From positions 62,001 to 126,000 of the forward strand of contig JAJFFH010000051.1 of the NCBI GenBank assembly GCA_021776735.1: a stretch of 64,000 bases of DNA. Direction: 5' to 3'. The position numbers and the translations under genes were made by a program. The DNA comes from Planctomycetota bacterium (GTDB lineage: Bacteria > Planctomycetota > PLA2). The notes beneath the pieces are model-generated. The model was not told the DNA's origin and ran no database searches. It saw only the letters and a program-made list of their open reading frames with translations. Of this stretch, positions 8,196 to 18,624 are shown piece after piece (the stretch's first letter is position 1; every line of letters starts with the position of its first letter).

Positions 8196-8810
8196 ATGGG
8201 GACGTTCGAGAAACTCGGGATCCTCGTGATCGTCGTCATCATCGTGATGATTCTGGCCGTGGCGATCTACCAGTGGGGTGGGGCGGGCACCGAGCCCGGC
8301 GCCGTGGTCGGCACGAGCACGCCGCTCGTCATCAACCGCAACCTGCCCGACGACTACCGCGCCAAACGTGCGGTCCGCCCGGGCGCCGACGGAGACAAGG
8401 GATCGCCGAGTGCCTCGCCCAGTGCTTGGGCCGGCGGCATTCCCCGGCGCTACAGGATCCGCGCAAACGACAAGGTCTGGTCGCTCGTCTACACCCGCTG
8501 GGGTCTGCGCGAGTCGTTCATCCAGCAGGTCCGTCGCGCGAATCCGGATAAGAAACTGGCGCGCCTCCAGATCGGCGATGTGTTGGTCATCCCCAACCCG
8601 GAGCGCTACCGGCGCGGAGCCCGCTCGCCCAAGGGAGGCGCGCCCGCCGATGCCCGCCGCTATGAAGTCCAGGAAGGCGACAACCTCGAATCCATCGCGC
8701 GCAAGCACCTCGGATCCGGGCTGCGATGGAAGGAGATTCTGGAGCTGAATCCCGGATTGGAGCCGCGCGGCCTCCAACTCGGCCAAAAGATCTGGATTCC
8801 GGCCCGCTAG
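8196..8810 (+). CDS. Membrane-anchored protein with two LysM domains
   Basis: The protein has 204 residues. A GGGAGG ribosome-binding site at 8186-8191 fixes the ATG at 8196, although the frame is open further upstream. Residues 8-24 (ILVIVVIIVMILAVAIY) form a membrane anchor. Two LysM modules follow: RRYRIRANDKVWSLVYTRWG to VLVIPNP, and RRYEVQEGDNLESIARKHLG to KIWIPAR at the C-terminus. LysM binds N-acetylglucosamine polymers such as peptidoglycan, so the protein probably sits at the inner membrane facing the wall. No catalytic domain is present. Confidence 0.88.
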   Translation: MGTFEKLGILVIVVIIVMILAVAIYQWGGAGTEPGAVVGTSTPLVINRNLPDDYRAKRAVRPGADGDKGSPSASPSAWAGGIPRRYRIRANDKVWSLVYTRWGLRESFIQQVRRANPDKKLARLQIGDVLVIPNPERYRRGARSPKGGAPADARRYEVQEGDNLESIARKHLGSGLRWKEILELNPGLEPRGLQLGQKIWIPAR

Positions 8811-8855
8811 ACGGAAGTCCCAGACCGCGGCCCGAACGAGCGGTCGTGAACTGCG

Positions 8856-8882
8856 ATAAGTCGTTTTTCGACACGGACTTAT
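8856..8882. promoter_or_regulatory. Inverted repeat in the 184-bp gap before the next gene
   Basis: ATAAGTC (8856-8862) and GACTTAT (8876-8882) flank GTTTTTCGACACG, which contains a nested GTCG/CGAC pair. It is the only A+T-containing palindrome in the gap and could be an operator. No promoter boxes are convincing. Confidence 0.35.
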
Positions 8883-8994
8883 GTCGGAGAGGCGCGGGGA
8901 GGCGCGGGAGGGCGGAACGGCGCCTACAGCCTGCGCCTCGAACTCCCGATAGAGAGGAAGCGGGCGAGTTCCGTCCGCCTCCGGAGACCTATCC

Positions 8995-9897
8995 ATGCCC
9001 CGCGTAGCACGCGTCATTCTGGCCCTGATGGTGGCGGCCCCCGTCTGGGCCCAGGAAGCACCCGAGTCCGACGAAAAAACGACGCCCGACAAGGCCACGA
9101 CCAAAACCGAGACCGAAAACGCCGAAGCGGGCAAGGAAGGCGGCCGGGTCGTCAAGTCCGACAAGGACAAAGAGGTCAAGGTCCTCAAGCCGAAGGACGT
9201 TCCTGCGGAATTGGGGCGGTTGAAGTCGAAGGCGGACATCAAGGCCGAGATCACCGTGCGTCCGCACCATGGTCGGCCGGCGATTTTCAAGGGTGTCATC
9301 CGCAACGGCAAGCTGATCGAGCGATTCGCCAAACGCCGCTTCCGGTCCGAGAAGAGCGTCGAGCATCCCCGCTGCGGCGTTCGCCTGTGGTGGATCGGCA
9401 ACGCCTCCGGCTGGATGTTTTTTCGCTACACCAACATCCAGTCGATCGCGCTCACGGGCCGTCTCACCGACGAGGAGCGTGCCGAGATCATGGCGCGCTT
9501 GAAGGCCAGGTCGCCCGACGAGGTCGGCAAGAAGGAGGCGAGCGCTCTCGTCGACCTTGAAAAGCAGCTTGACAAGCTGACTCCCGCCGAGCTCGGCAGC
9601 TATCTCTTGCGCAGCTTCCCGGAAAAGGACGGCTGGAACCGCAAGCGTCACCGCGCCCTCAAGAAAAAGCAGATCATCGAGAACAGGCCCCTCGATCGGG
9701 ACGAGGCGATCTTCGTGAAGCACTACAATGCGCTGATGAGGGCGCGGCTGAACAAGCTGAAGACGTCCAAGCGAAAGGTCGAGATTGAGCCCGGATCGCG
9801 AGAGGAACCCCGTAACGACACCGGCGACGCGAGCGGGACCGGGAACGGTATCGGACTTCCTCCCGGCACGGGCGAGCCGTCGGGCGACGACGGCTAG
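8995..9897 (+). CDS. Exported protein of unknown function
   Basis: The protein has 300 residues. Residues 1-19 (RVILALMVAAPVWAQ) are a signal peptide with an Ala-X-Ala-like end. A Lys/Glu-rich linker (about 20-62) precedes a core of about 190 residues with KAEITVRPHHGRPAIFKGVI and CGVRLWWIG, and a Gly/Asp-rich tail after 260. I do not recognise the family. The last 113 bases overlap the start of lpxK in another frame; the low-complexity tail is what would be expected if lpxK imposes the constraint there. Confidence 0.75.
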   Translation: MPRVARVILALMVAAPVWAQEAPESDEKTTPDKATTKTETENAEAGKEGGRVVKSDKDKEVKVLKPKDVPAELGRLKSKADIKAEITVRPHHGRPAIFKGVIRNGKLIERFAKRRFRSEKSVEHPRCGVRLWWIGNASGWMFFRYTNIQSIALTGRLTDEERAEIMARLKARSPDEVGKKEASALVDLEKQLDKLTPAELGSYLLRSFPEKDGWNRKRHRALKKKQIIENRPLDRDEAIFVKHYNALMRARLNKLKTSKRKVEIEPGSREEPRNDTGDASGTGNGIGLPPGTGEPSGDDG

Positions 9898-10822
9898 GTT
9901 CGTTCTCTCTCCGCTCTCGGGCACCTACGCCCTCGTCACGCGCCTGCGAGCAAGGCGCTGGCGGGGGCGTCGTCGTTTCCTGCCGCATCCGGTCTTGAGT
10001 GTCGGCAATCTCACCTTTGGTGGTACCGGGAAGACGCCGTTTGTCATGCATGCCTGCCGGACGCTTCTCGACCGGGGGCGCCAGCCCGCGATCCTGAGCC
10101 GCGGCTACCGCGCGGAGGGCTCGGACGGCAACGACGAGGCCAAAGTGATCGCGTGCCGGCTGCCGCATGTGCCGCACGTCCAGGATCCGAACCGGCTGCG
10201 CGGCGGCCTGACGGTGGCCGCATCCGCCGACTTCTACGTCCTCGACGATGGGTTCCAGCACCTCCCCCTCGGCCGCGACGCCGATGTCGTACTGGTCGAT
10301 GCGACCGATCCGTTCGGCGGCGGCGCCTGCCCGCCGGGCGGCCGCCTTCGCGAGCCGGTAAGGGCGTTGGCCCGTGCCGACCTCGTCGTGCTGACCCGCG
10401 CGGACCTTGTCTCGCGGGACGATCTGGGCGCGGCCATGCGCCGCATCCGGGCGGTCACGCCCGCGCCGCTGGCCATGGTGCGCTTCGCGCCTTCGTGCGC
10501 CGAGGATCTGGCTGGACAAGAGGTCCTTGTTGCCTGCGGCATCGGCAATCCTCGCCAATTCGCCTGCACCGTGCGCCGCATGGGCGCGCAGGTCCAAAAG
10601 ACGCGCGTCTTCCGGGACCATCACGCCTACACCGCCGCGGACGCCGAGGCCCTGGCCGGTGCCGGCCTGCCGGTTGTTGTCACCGAAAAAGACGCGGTGA
10701 AGCTCGAGCGGCTGTGGCCCGGCACAGTACCCCTGCACGTGGTCGCCATCGAGCTCGAATGGATGGACGGTGCCGAGCATTTTCACGCCCTGTTGGACCG
10801 GTTGTGCGCATCGCCGCGATAA
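9785..10822 (+). CDS. lpxK: Tetraacyldisaccharide 4'-kinase
   Basis: LpxK phosphorylates the 4' position of the lipid A disaccharide at the inner membrane. The Walker A motif GNLTFGGTGKTPF lies at about 74-86. ILSRGYR, FYVLDDGFQHL and the C-terminal VTEKDAVKL match the family. The N-terminal segment LSPLSGTYALVTRLR corresponds to the membrane-associated helix of E. coli LpxK. No ATG, GTG or other TTG exists between the TTG at 9785 and this helix, so TTG 9785 is the likely start and the gene overlaps the previous one by 113 bases. The length, 345 residues, is normal for the family. Two LpxL-type acyltransferase genes 4 kb downstream act in the same pathway. Confidence 0.93.
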   Translation: MSPDRERNPVTTPATRAGPGTVSDFLPARASRRATTARFVLSPLSGTYALVTRLRARRWRGRRRFLPHPVLSVGNLTFGGTGKTPFVMHACRTLLDRGRQPAILSRGYRAEGSDGNDEAKVIACRLPHVPHVQDPNRLRGGLTVAASADFYVLDDGFQHLPLGRDADVVLVDATDPFGGGACPPGGRLREPVRALARADLVVLTRADLVSRDDLGAAMRRIRAVTPAPLAMVRFAPSCAEDLAGQEVLVACGIGNPRQFACTVRRMGAQVQKTRVFRDHHAYTAADAEALAGAGLPVVVTEKDAVKLERLWPGTVPLHVVAIELEWMDGAEHFHALLDRLCASPR

Positions 10823-11361
10823 GTGGCCGGACGGCGGACGGGCGTCCGTTCCAGATTCGGTCGCTGCGCGCGTCCGAGGCGGGACTCCTGCTCGACCAAC
10901 TCTGGGAACTCCAGGTGTCGGATCCGGCGTTCCACGTCACCGAACCCGACGAGTTCAACTGGACCGCCGACCGCCTGCGCGGCCGCATCGAGGCGCTGAA
11001 CCGCGCGCCGAACGGGCTCTACATCGCCGTGTTCGCCGACGAAGGGATCGTCGGATCGCTCAGCCTCGCCGGCGGTCAGCACAAAAAGACGGCGCACGCC
11101 GCGGTTCTCGGCATGGGCGTGCGCCGCGGCTGGCGGCGGCAGGGCCTCGGGCGCCGGCTGGTCGAGGTCGCCTGCGATGCGGCTCGCACCGCGGATCCGC
11201 AACACATCGCCGTCCTTACGCTGACGGTCTTTTCAACCAATGAACCCGCCCAGCGGTTGTACGCGTCTCTTGGGTTCGCGGAGGAGGGGCGCGGGGGAGG
11301 AACCATTCGCATCGACGGACGCGACCAAGACGTCATCCTGATGGCCAAAAGGCTATCGTGA
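10804..11361 (+). CDS. GNAT-family N-acetyltransferase
   Basis: The protein has about 185 residues from GTG 10804, overlapping lpxK by 19 bases. The acetyl-CoA-binding motif A is clear: VLGMGVRRGWRRQGLGRRLV, with the R/Q-x-x-G-x-G/A signature in RRQGLG. Motif B follows with LTVFSTNEPAQRLYASLGF, the NxxAxxLYxxxGF hallmark of the family. The early segment IRSLRASEAGLLL fits beta-1/alpha-1. The substrate cannot be read from sequence. Ribosomal-protein or small-molecule acetylation is typical for this subgroup, and co-transcription with lpxK does not by itself imply an LPS role. Confidence 0.88.
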   Translation: MRIAAISGRTADGRPFQIRSLRASEAGLLLDQLWELQVSDPAFHVTEPDEFNWTADRLRGRIEALNRAPNGLYIAVFADEGIVGSLSLAGGQHKKTAHAAVLGMGVRRGWRRQGLGRRLVEVACDAARTADPQHIAVLTLTVFSTNEPAQRLYASLGFAEEGRGGGTIRIDGRDQDVILMAKRLS

Positions 11362-12290
11362 GCCCATGATTCGCGTGCTGCGCCATGAGTCCACGGTCCT
11401 GAAAGACAACCCGCTGCGGGATCCGTGCGAGCGTGATCTTTGGGTGTACCTGCCGCCGGGCTACGAGGCTGCGGCGCAGAGTTACTCGGTGCTTTGGTGT
11501 TTGACCGGCTTCACCGGTACCGGGGCGATGGCCGTGACCGGCAACCGGTGGGCGCCCGGGCTGGCCGATCGCATGGACCGTCTTGTCGCCGAGGGCTGCC
11601 CGCCGGTAATCGTCGCGTTTCCCGACTGCTTCACGCGGTGGGGCGGCAGCCAGTACTTGAATTCCGCGGCGTTCGGCAACTACGAGGACTACCTGTGCGA
11701 CGAGCTCTTGCCGTTTGTCGATGGCGAGTTGCGGACGACGGGGCGGCACGGCGTGTTCGGGAAATCGTCGGGGGGTTACGGCGCCGTGCGTTTGCCCATG
11801 CGGCGTCCCGGCCTGTTTTCGGCGGCGGCGTGCCACAGTGGCGATATGGGCTTTGCGTTTCCCTACGTGCCGGGTTTCGGCAAGACGGCGGCGCGGATCG
11901 CCCACTGCGGGTCGGTGGAGGCCTGGGTCGAGCAGTTCGAGTCGGCGGAGAAAAAAAAGGGCGCGGACTTCGACGCGATCAACACCTTCGCGATGGCGGC
12001 CGCCTACTCGCCCGACACGGCGCATCCGTTCGGCGTTGCGCTGCCGTATGACCCGGAGACGGGCGAGATCATTCCCGAGATCTGGGCGCGGTGGAAGGCG
12101 AACGATCCAGTCGAAATGGTACGCGACGAGTCGTGTGCCGACGGGCTGCGCAAGCTGTCGCTGCTGTTTTTGGACTGCGGCGCGAACGACGAGTTTCAGC
12201 TTCATCTCGGGCTGCGCCTGTTCGTACGGCAGCTCGAGGAACTCGAAGTCCCGTGCATTGTCGAGGAGTTCCCCGACAACCACCGGTCGA

Positions 12291-14330
<2,040 letters not shown>

Positions 14331-14448
14331 GGGTAGTGCGGGGAGTGCCGTGCCTTGGGGATTACGGGGGATCGAATAATCTACGCGGTGTCTCGTCGGC
14401 ACGCCAAGAAGTCCGCGTCACGCTGTCCCCCGGACCCCCTGAATTTTT

Positions 14449-14877
14449 GTGGCGAATCCAACAGTGACCAAGCCGTCCCTTCTCGAAGTCGAAGCCCGCT
14501 CATACGAGCTGGACCCTTACGGACACCTGAACAACTCCGTGTACGCCAACTGGCTGGAGCACGGGCGGCTCGTGTTCCTGCGGGATCGCGGCGAGACCTA
14601 CACCTCGATTCCGGAGCGCTACGGCGTCCACGTGGTCGTGGTGCGCCAGGAGCTGGACTACAGCGAGCAGGTACGGTTGTCGGACCGGCTGCGGATCACC
14701 ACCCGGATCGTGCGGTTCGGGAACAGCTCGTTTGCGTTCGAGCAGGCGGTCGATTTCCTGGACGGCCGGCTGGACGGCCGGCCGGCAGCGCGCGGGCTCG
14801 TGACCATGGTGTGTGTCGGGCCGGATGGGCGCTCGTGTCCGATGCCGGCCGCGCTGCGGAGCTGCCTCGACACATGA
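14449..14877 (+). CDS. Hotdog-fold acyl-CoA thioesterase (4HBT/YbgC type)
   Basis: The protein has 142 residues. The hotdog signature VEARSYELDPYGHLNNSVYANWLEHGR contains the catalytic Asp (ELDPYGHLNN) and the long central helix; VRLSDRLRITTRI is the typical strand pair. Such enzymes hydrolyse short- to long-chain acyl-CoA or acyl-ACP. The GTG at 14449 is used as start; a second GTG at 14464 is possible. The stop overlaps the next ATG (ATGA), so it is coupled to an LpxL-family acyltransferase. A link to acyl-chain supply or repair in lipid A synthesis is inferred. Confidence 0.87.
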   Translation: MANPTVTKPSLLEVEARSYELDPYGHLNNSVYANWLEHGRLVFLRDRGETYTSIPERYGVHVVVVRQELDYSEQVRLSDRLRITTRIVRFGNSSFAFEQAVDFLDGRLDGRPAARGLVTMVCVGPDGRSCPMPAALRSCLDT

Positions 14878-15746
14878 GCCCGCGCGGGTCGAGGGCCCCG
14901 GGTATGTACGCCGCCGCGCTGCGGGCATCGCGGATCGTCGCCGCGAGCGCGCCGCACTGCTGGCGCCGTCCCGCCGCGGTCGCGCGCGCGAATCTCGAAC
15001 TCGTCTACGGCCGCGCCGACCCCGCGTTGCTGCGCGCGGTCTTCTGCCATTTCGGGGCGGCGTTCGTCGATCTCTTGTTTTTTCGCCGCCTGTTCGATCC
15101 GGCGCGGTTCGACGAGCACTTCGAACTCACCGGACCGGGTTGGGAGCACTATCGCCGCCATCGGAATGAGGGGCACTCGGGCGCCGCGGTGTTCGTCACC
15201 GGCCACTTCGGGAACTGGGAGCTGTTCGGGGCGGCGTTTCGGCACCTCGGCATTCCGTTGGCGCCCGTGGTCCGGCCCCCGCGCCCCCCCTTTTTGGCCC
15301 GCCGTCTCGACGCGTTTCGCCGCGCCCAGGGCCAGGAGACGATCGCCAAGGACGACGCGCTTCCGCGTGCGCTGCGCGCGCTTCGCCGCGGGCGCTGCGT
15401 CGCGTTTCTCAACGACCAGGCGGCCGGCCGCTACGGTGTAACCGTGCCGTTCCTGGGTGTGCCCGCGGTGACGTTCCCGGTTCCGGTGATGCTCGCGCGC
15501 AAGACCGGCGCGCCGCTCTACGCCGGCTACTCGACGCGCGTCGGGGACGGCATTCGCTATCGCTGCCACGCCGAACCGGTGGCCGTCGATGGAAACGACG
15601 AGTCCGTGACGCGGCGGCTCAACGATGTCTTGTCCGGCTACGTGCGCGCGGCGCCCGAGCAGTGGTGGTGGTTTCACCGGCGCTTCAAACCGCGGCGCCT
15701 TGAGCGCGCGGGACGACCTCTTTCCCCGGCGGGAGTGCCGCTCTAG
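14874..15746 (+). CDS. LpxL/HtrB-family lipid acyltransferase
   Basis: The protein has 290 residues. The family catalytic pair appears as HFGNWE (His111, Glu116) after AVFVTG. FLNDQAA with a downstream VTVPFLGVPAVTF is the second conserved block, and EQWWWFHRRFK near the C-terminus is diagnostic. These enzymes add secondary acyl chains to lipid A at the inner membrane, though related members acylate other lipids. The N-terminus lacks the obvious membrane helix seen in LpxL, which may mean peripheral association. It is translationally coupled to the thioesterase and lies 13 bases before a second family member. Confidence 0.88.
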   Translation: MSPRGSRAPGMYAAALRASRIVAASAPHCWRRPAAVARANLELVYGRADPALLRAVFCHFGAAFVDLLFFRRLFDPARFDEHFELTGPGWEHYRRHRNEGHSGAAVFVTGHFGNWELFGAAFRHLGIPLAPVVRPPRPPFLARRLDAFRRAQGQETIAKDDALPRALRALRRGRCVAFLNDQAAGRYGVTVPFLGVPAVTFPVPVMLARKTGAPLYAGYSTRVGDGIRYRCHAEPVAVDGNDESVTRRLNDVLSGYVRAAPEQWWWFHRRFKPRRLERAGRPLSPAGVPL

Positions 15747-15759
15747 GCGCGTTGATCCC

Positions 15760-16707
15760 ATGAGCGTACTCGCCCGCCTCAACCGCCGCTTTCTCTTGCG
15801 CTACCGCTTTGAGTACCTGCTCGCGCTCCTTGTCTTGTACGGCGTGCGCGCGCTCAGCCCGGCGTTCGCGTGGCGCTCGGCGCGTATGCTGGGCCGGCTG
15901 TTTCACCGCTTGGGTGTGCGTCGCGGCATCGTGGACCGCAACATCGGCGTCGCCTTTCCGGAGTTGGACGGGGCGCAGCGCCGCGCGCTGGCCAGCCGGT
16001 CGTTGGAGCACCTCATGTCGGTCGCCGTCGACATGGTGTTTCAAAAGCGAATGCTCACCCGGCGCAGCCTCTGGCGAAAAATCGAGTTCGACGGGCCGAA
16101 CCGCGGCTATCTCACTCGCCAGGGCCTCGACGCAATGCGGGCCACGACGCGGGTCATCTATCTGACCGGCCACTTCGGCAATTGGGAGCTGGGCTCCGGC
16201 CTGATGGGCCTTCTGGGCCTGCCGATCCTGCCGGTGTTTCGCCGGCCGCAGAACCCGTTTTTCGCGGACCTGATCGAGCAGTTGCGACTGCAGGGACAAG
16301 ACGACACGATCGAAAAACGCGGTGCGGTAGCGCGCATGCTCGAGGTGCTCGACGCGGGCGGCAACATCGGTTTCCTGTTCGACCAGGAGGCGTTGTACGG
16401 ACCCGACGTGCCGTTCTTCGGCCGCCCGGCGCGCACGCACAAGACCCCCGCCGCCCTGGCCCGCGACTACGACGTCGAACTCCAACTCGGCGTAATGATC
16501 CGCGAGGGCGACTTCCTGCGCTACCGCGCGTGGGGCGGACCCGTGGAGCTGCCGCCGAGCACGGGCGACCGTCACGCCGACATCGTGGCGATTCTGGCGC
16601 GCCTGCACACCATCCTTGAGGACCGGATCCGGCAAAACCCGGAACAGTACTTCTGGCTGCACCGCCGCTGGAAACGCGGCGGCCTGCACGACGAGGAGAC
16701 TGCGTGA
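15760..16707 (+). CDS. LpxL/HtrB-family lipid acyltransferase, second copy
   Basis: The protein has 315 residues. An N-terminal membrane helix is present (YLLALLVLYGVRAL, about 19-32). The catalytic HFGNWE is at 138-143, then FLFDQEALYGPDVPFFG and QYFWLHRRWKRG. This copy keeps the full LpxL plan: anchor helix, IVDRNIGVAFPEL segment and two active-site blocks. The two tandem genes would correspond to the two late acyltransferases of lipid A (LpxL and LpxM equivalents), but which chain each adds cannot be told. The frame is open upstream, but ATG 15760 follows the previous stop by 13 bases. Confidence 0.9.
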   Translation: MSVLARLNRRFLLRYRFEYLLALLVLYGVRALSPAFAWRSARMLGRLFHRLGVRRGIVDRNIGVAFPELDGAQRRALASRSLEHLMSVAVDMVFQKRMLTRRSLWRKIEFDGPNRGYLTRQGLDAMRATTRVIYLTGHFGNWELGSGLMGLLGLPILPVFRRPQNPFFADLIEQLRLQGQDDTIEKRGAVARMLEVLDAGGNIGFLFDQEALYGPDVPFFGRPARTHKTPAALARDYDVELQLGVMIREGDFLRYRAWGGPVELPPSTGDRHADIVAILARLHTILEDRIRQNPEQYFWLHRRWKRGGLHDEETA

Positions 16708-16730
16708 AGCCGATCCTCTGGCTAAAGTGA

Positions 16731-16742
16731 ACGGACGGCGAT
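16731..16742 (+). repeat. Dispersed repeat copy 3, intergenic
   Basis: Exact core preceded by AAAGTGA. It lies in the 112-bp convergent gap between an acyltransferase gene and the GmrSD-like gene. Confidence 0.8.
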
Positions 16743-16819
16743 GTGTTTGGGGGCTCGCGAACCGTGTCGCGAAGGCGGGGCTCGCGCCGGAGGTCTCCGT
16801 GAAGGCGGAAAACACCCCG

Positions 16820-18529
16820 CTACGACAGCTGCGCGATACGCCAGATACCGGTCGCTTGCCGCGCCATCCACTGCTGGCGGGTCGTGATGCGATCCGCGGT
16901 CCAGGTGTCGTTTTCCTTCGCAACCCGTTTCGTTAGGCCGAATTCGCTTTGCTCGTACTTCGACCTCTTTACCGTGAACGCGGAGTTCGCCAGATCGCGG
17001 TTTGTGTTTTTACGGAGCAGGGTCATGTTACCCAGCCGGTAGACGAGCGCGTCCGCCTGCTCGTCGGAGAACTCGGGCCAGAGGTCAACCGGGTTTTCCG
17101 GCAGTATGTGCTCTACGCTGTACTTCGCGCTGCCTTCGTCGAATTCGATTTGTTCCAGGTGTGACTCCAGGCGGAACAGGATGTGGCGGACGACCTTGGT
17201 GTTGCGCGACGACTTGGTCCTGAGAACGAGGTTGGCAAAATCGCTGCGAAACGCCTCGTCCGGTACGTAGATTTGGGCGAGGGACGTGATTACATCGCCC
17301 GTGGTTTCGAGTTCGCCGACGGCGATTTCGTTCGCGATGCGGGTGTACCTACGCTCTTGCTCGCCGGGGGCGCGCTGGCCGACGACGTTGTAGCGAAACG
17401 AAACGACGCTGCAAGCGCGAAGGATCTCCGCCACCCCGTCGGGCGGGAAGGCCCGGTTGGCCGCGAGCAGCAGCGGCCACGGTTGCCGAACGTTGTAGAG
17501 CTTCAGTTCATCCACATGCCTCGACTGATCCGGGGTCCAAAGTTCGTCGCTTGGATCGTGCAGCGCGGCGTAGACATCGACATCCTCCTCCATGGCGTGT
17601 AATAGCCGGAATGCGTGTTCGCGATCAGGCGTCTCCTTCCGAATCTCCTTGAAGAGGTTCGTCTCCCGCACGAACGGACGGCGGCTGTTCCAGTGCGCCC
17701 GCAAGAATCGCGTGAAGCTCCGCTCTCCAAGGGCGCCCACGAGTCCGGCCCAGCGGCCCTCCAGCGACCGGATTTCGGCGTCGTGGGAGCCCTCGGCCGC
17801 TACGACTGAAAAGAGGTAGTTCTTTAGGAGGTCGGTCGGCGCGAGCCGTACTCCGCGTGCATTGAGGGTCTCGAACACCTTGAACGCATTCAGTTCATCT
17901 CTCACCGTGATTACCGTGAAGAGAAGTCGATCCGTGATCTGGTCCACGAAGGCTGCCAGCGCCCGGCCCGGCTCCGAGCGCTGCGCGTTGAAGTGGTCGC
18001 GGACCTTGCGATCAAACCAATCCATGGCTTTCCGAAGAAGTCGTTCCGATGCCCGCAGGTTTCTTGCGGGAGGATCGCGGAGTGGCACCAGGTAGTCCTG
18101 GTAGAGACGATCGTTGTTCCGGTTCAGGGTGAGCTTGGACCGTGCGGCCAGCGAGACGGGGTCGAGGTACCCGATATAGGAGCTGCGAAGCTGTTCCAGC
18201 CGCTGCTCGTTGTCTTCCGGCGCAACCCCGGCATTGATAAGGGAGCGAAGCTGTTTCAGGACGGCAAGAACGATGATGCTGAGGGTGGCAAGGCGTTGTT
18301 GGCCGTCGATGACATCGAAGTTTCTCTGGTCGCTGGACTGCAGCACCAGGTACCCCATGTAGTGGACCGGATCGCCGTCGGCGGGGAGCGTCTCGAGGAT
18401 GTCCTGCCACAGATCTTCCCACTCACCCTGGTTCCAGCTGTAGTCGCGCTGAAACGGGGGGACGCGATACGAGAGCCCGTTTCCGAGGAGCTTTCGGAGC
18501 GTCTGATTCGAGGTGTCGAAAGCCGTCAT
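16820..18529 (-). CDS. GmrSD-type restriction-like protein (DUF262 + DUF1524)
   Basis: The protein has 569 residues. The N-terminal DUF262 (GmrS-like, ParB/Srx-related NTP-using) domain shows PPFQRDYSWNQGEW at 24-37 and IDGQQRLATLS at 74-84. The C-terminal DUF1524 (GmrD-like, His-Me finger nuclease) shows VEHILPENP near 472-480 and NTNRDLANSAFTVKRSKY near 508-525. The single-chain form resembles GmrSD/BrxU, type IV enzymes that attack modified phage DNA. Expected catalytic His and Asn/Arg-type residues are present. It stands alone, with no methylase or BREX genes, and by eye has lower G+C and less biased third positions than the LPS genes on either side, which suggests transfer. Confidence 0.88.
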   Translation of the reverse strand: MTAFDTSNQTLRKLLGNGLSYRVPPFQRDYSWNQGEWEDLWQDILETLPADGDPVHYMGYLVLQSSDQRNFDVIDGQQRLATLSIIVLAVLKQLRSLINAGVAPEDNEQRLEQLRSSYIGYLDPVSLAARSKLTLNRNNDRLYQDYLVPLRDPPARNLRASERLLRKAMDWFDRKVRDHFNAQRSEPGRALAAFVDQITDRLLFTVITVRDELNAFKVFETLNARGVRLAPTDLLKNYLFSVVAAEGSHDAEIRSLEGRWAGLVGALGERSFTRFLRAHWNSRRPFVRETNLFKEIRKETPDREHAFRLLHAMEEDVDVYAALHDPSDELWTPDQSRHVDELKLYNVRQPWPLLLAANRAFPPDGVAEILRACSVVSFRYNVVGQRAPGEQERRYTRIANEIAVGELETTGDVITSLAQIYVPDEAFRSDFANLVLRTKSSRNTKVVRHILFRLESHLEQIEFDEGSAKYSVEHILPENPVDLWPEFSDEQADALVYRLGNMTLLRKNTNRDLANSAFTVKRSKYEQSEFGLTKRVAKENDTWTADRITTRQQWMARQATGIWRIAQLS

Positions 18530-18624
18530 CGCGCCTCTACGAGCGTAGCCGAACAGGGGGGCAAGGCAACACGCCTGTCGCCGATTGGTGTGGGGGGCGC
18601 GGGGTCAGCGGTATCATTCCCGCG

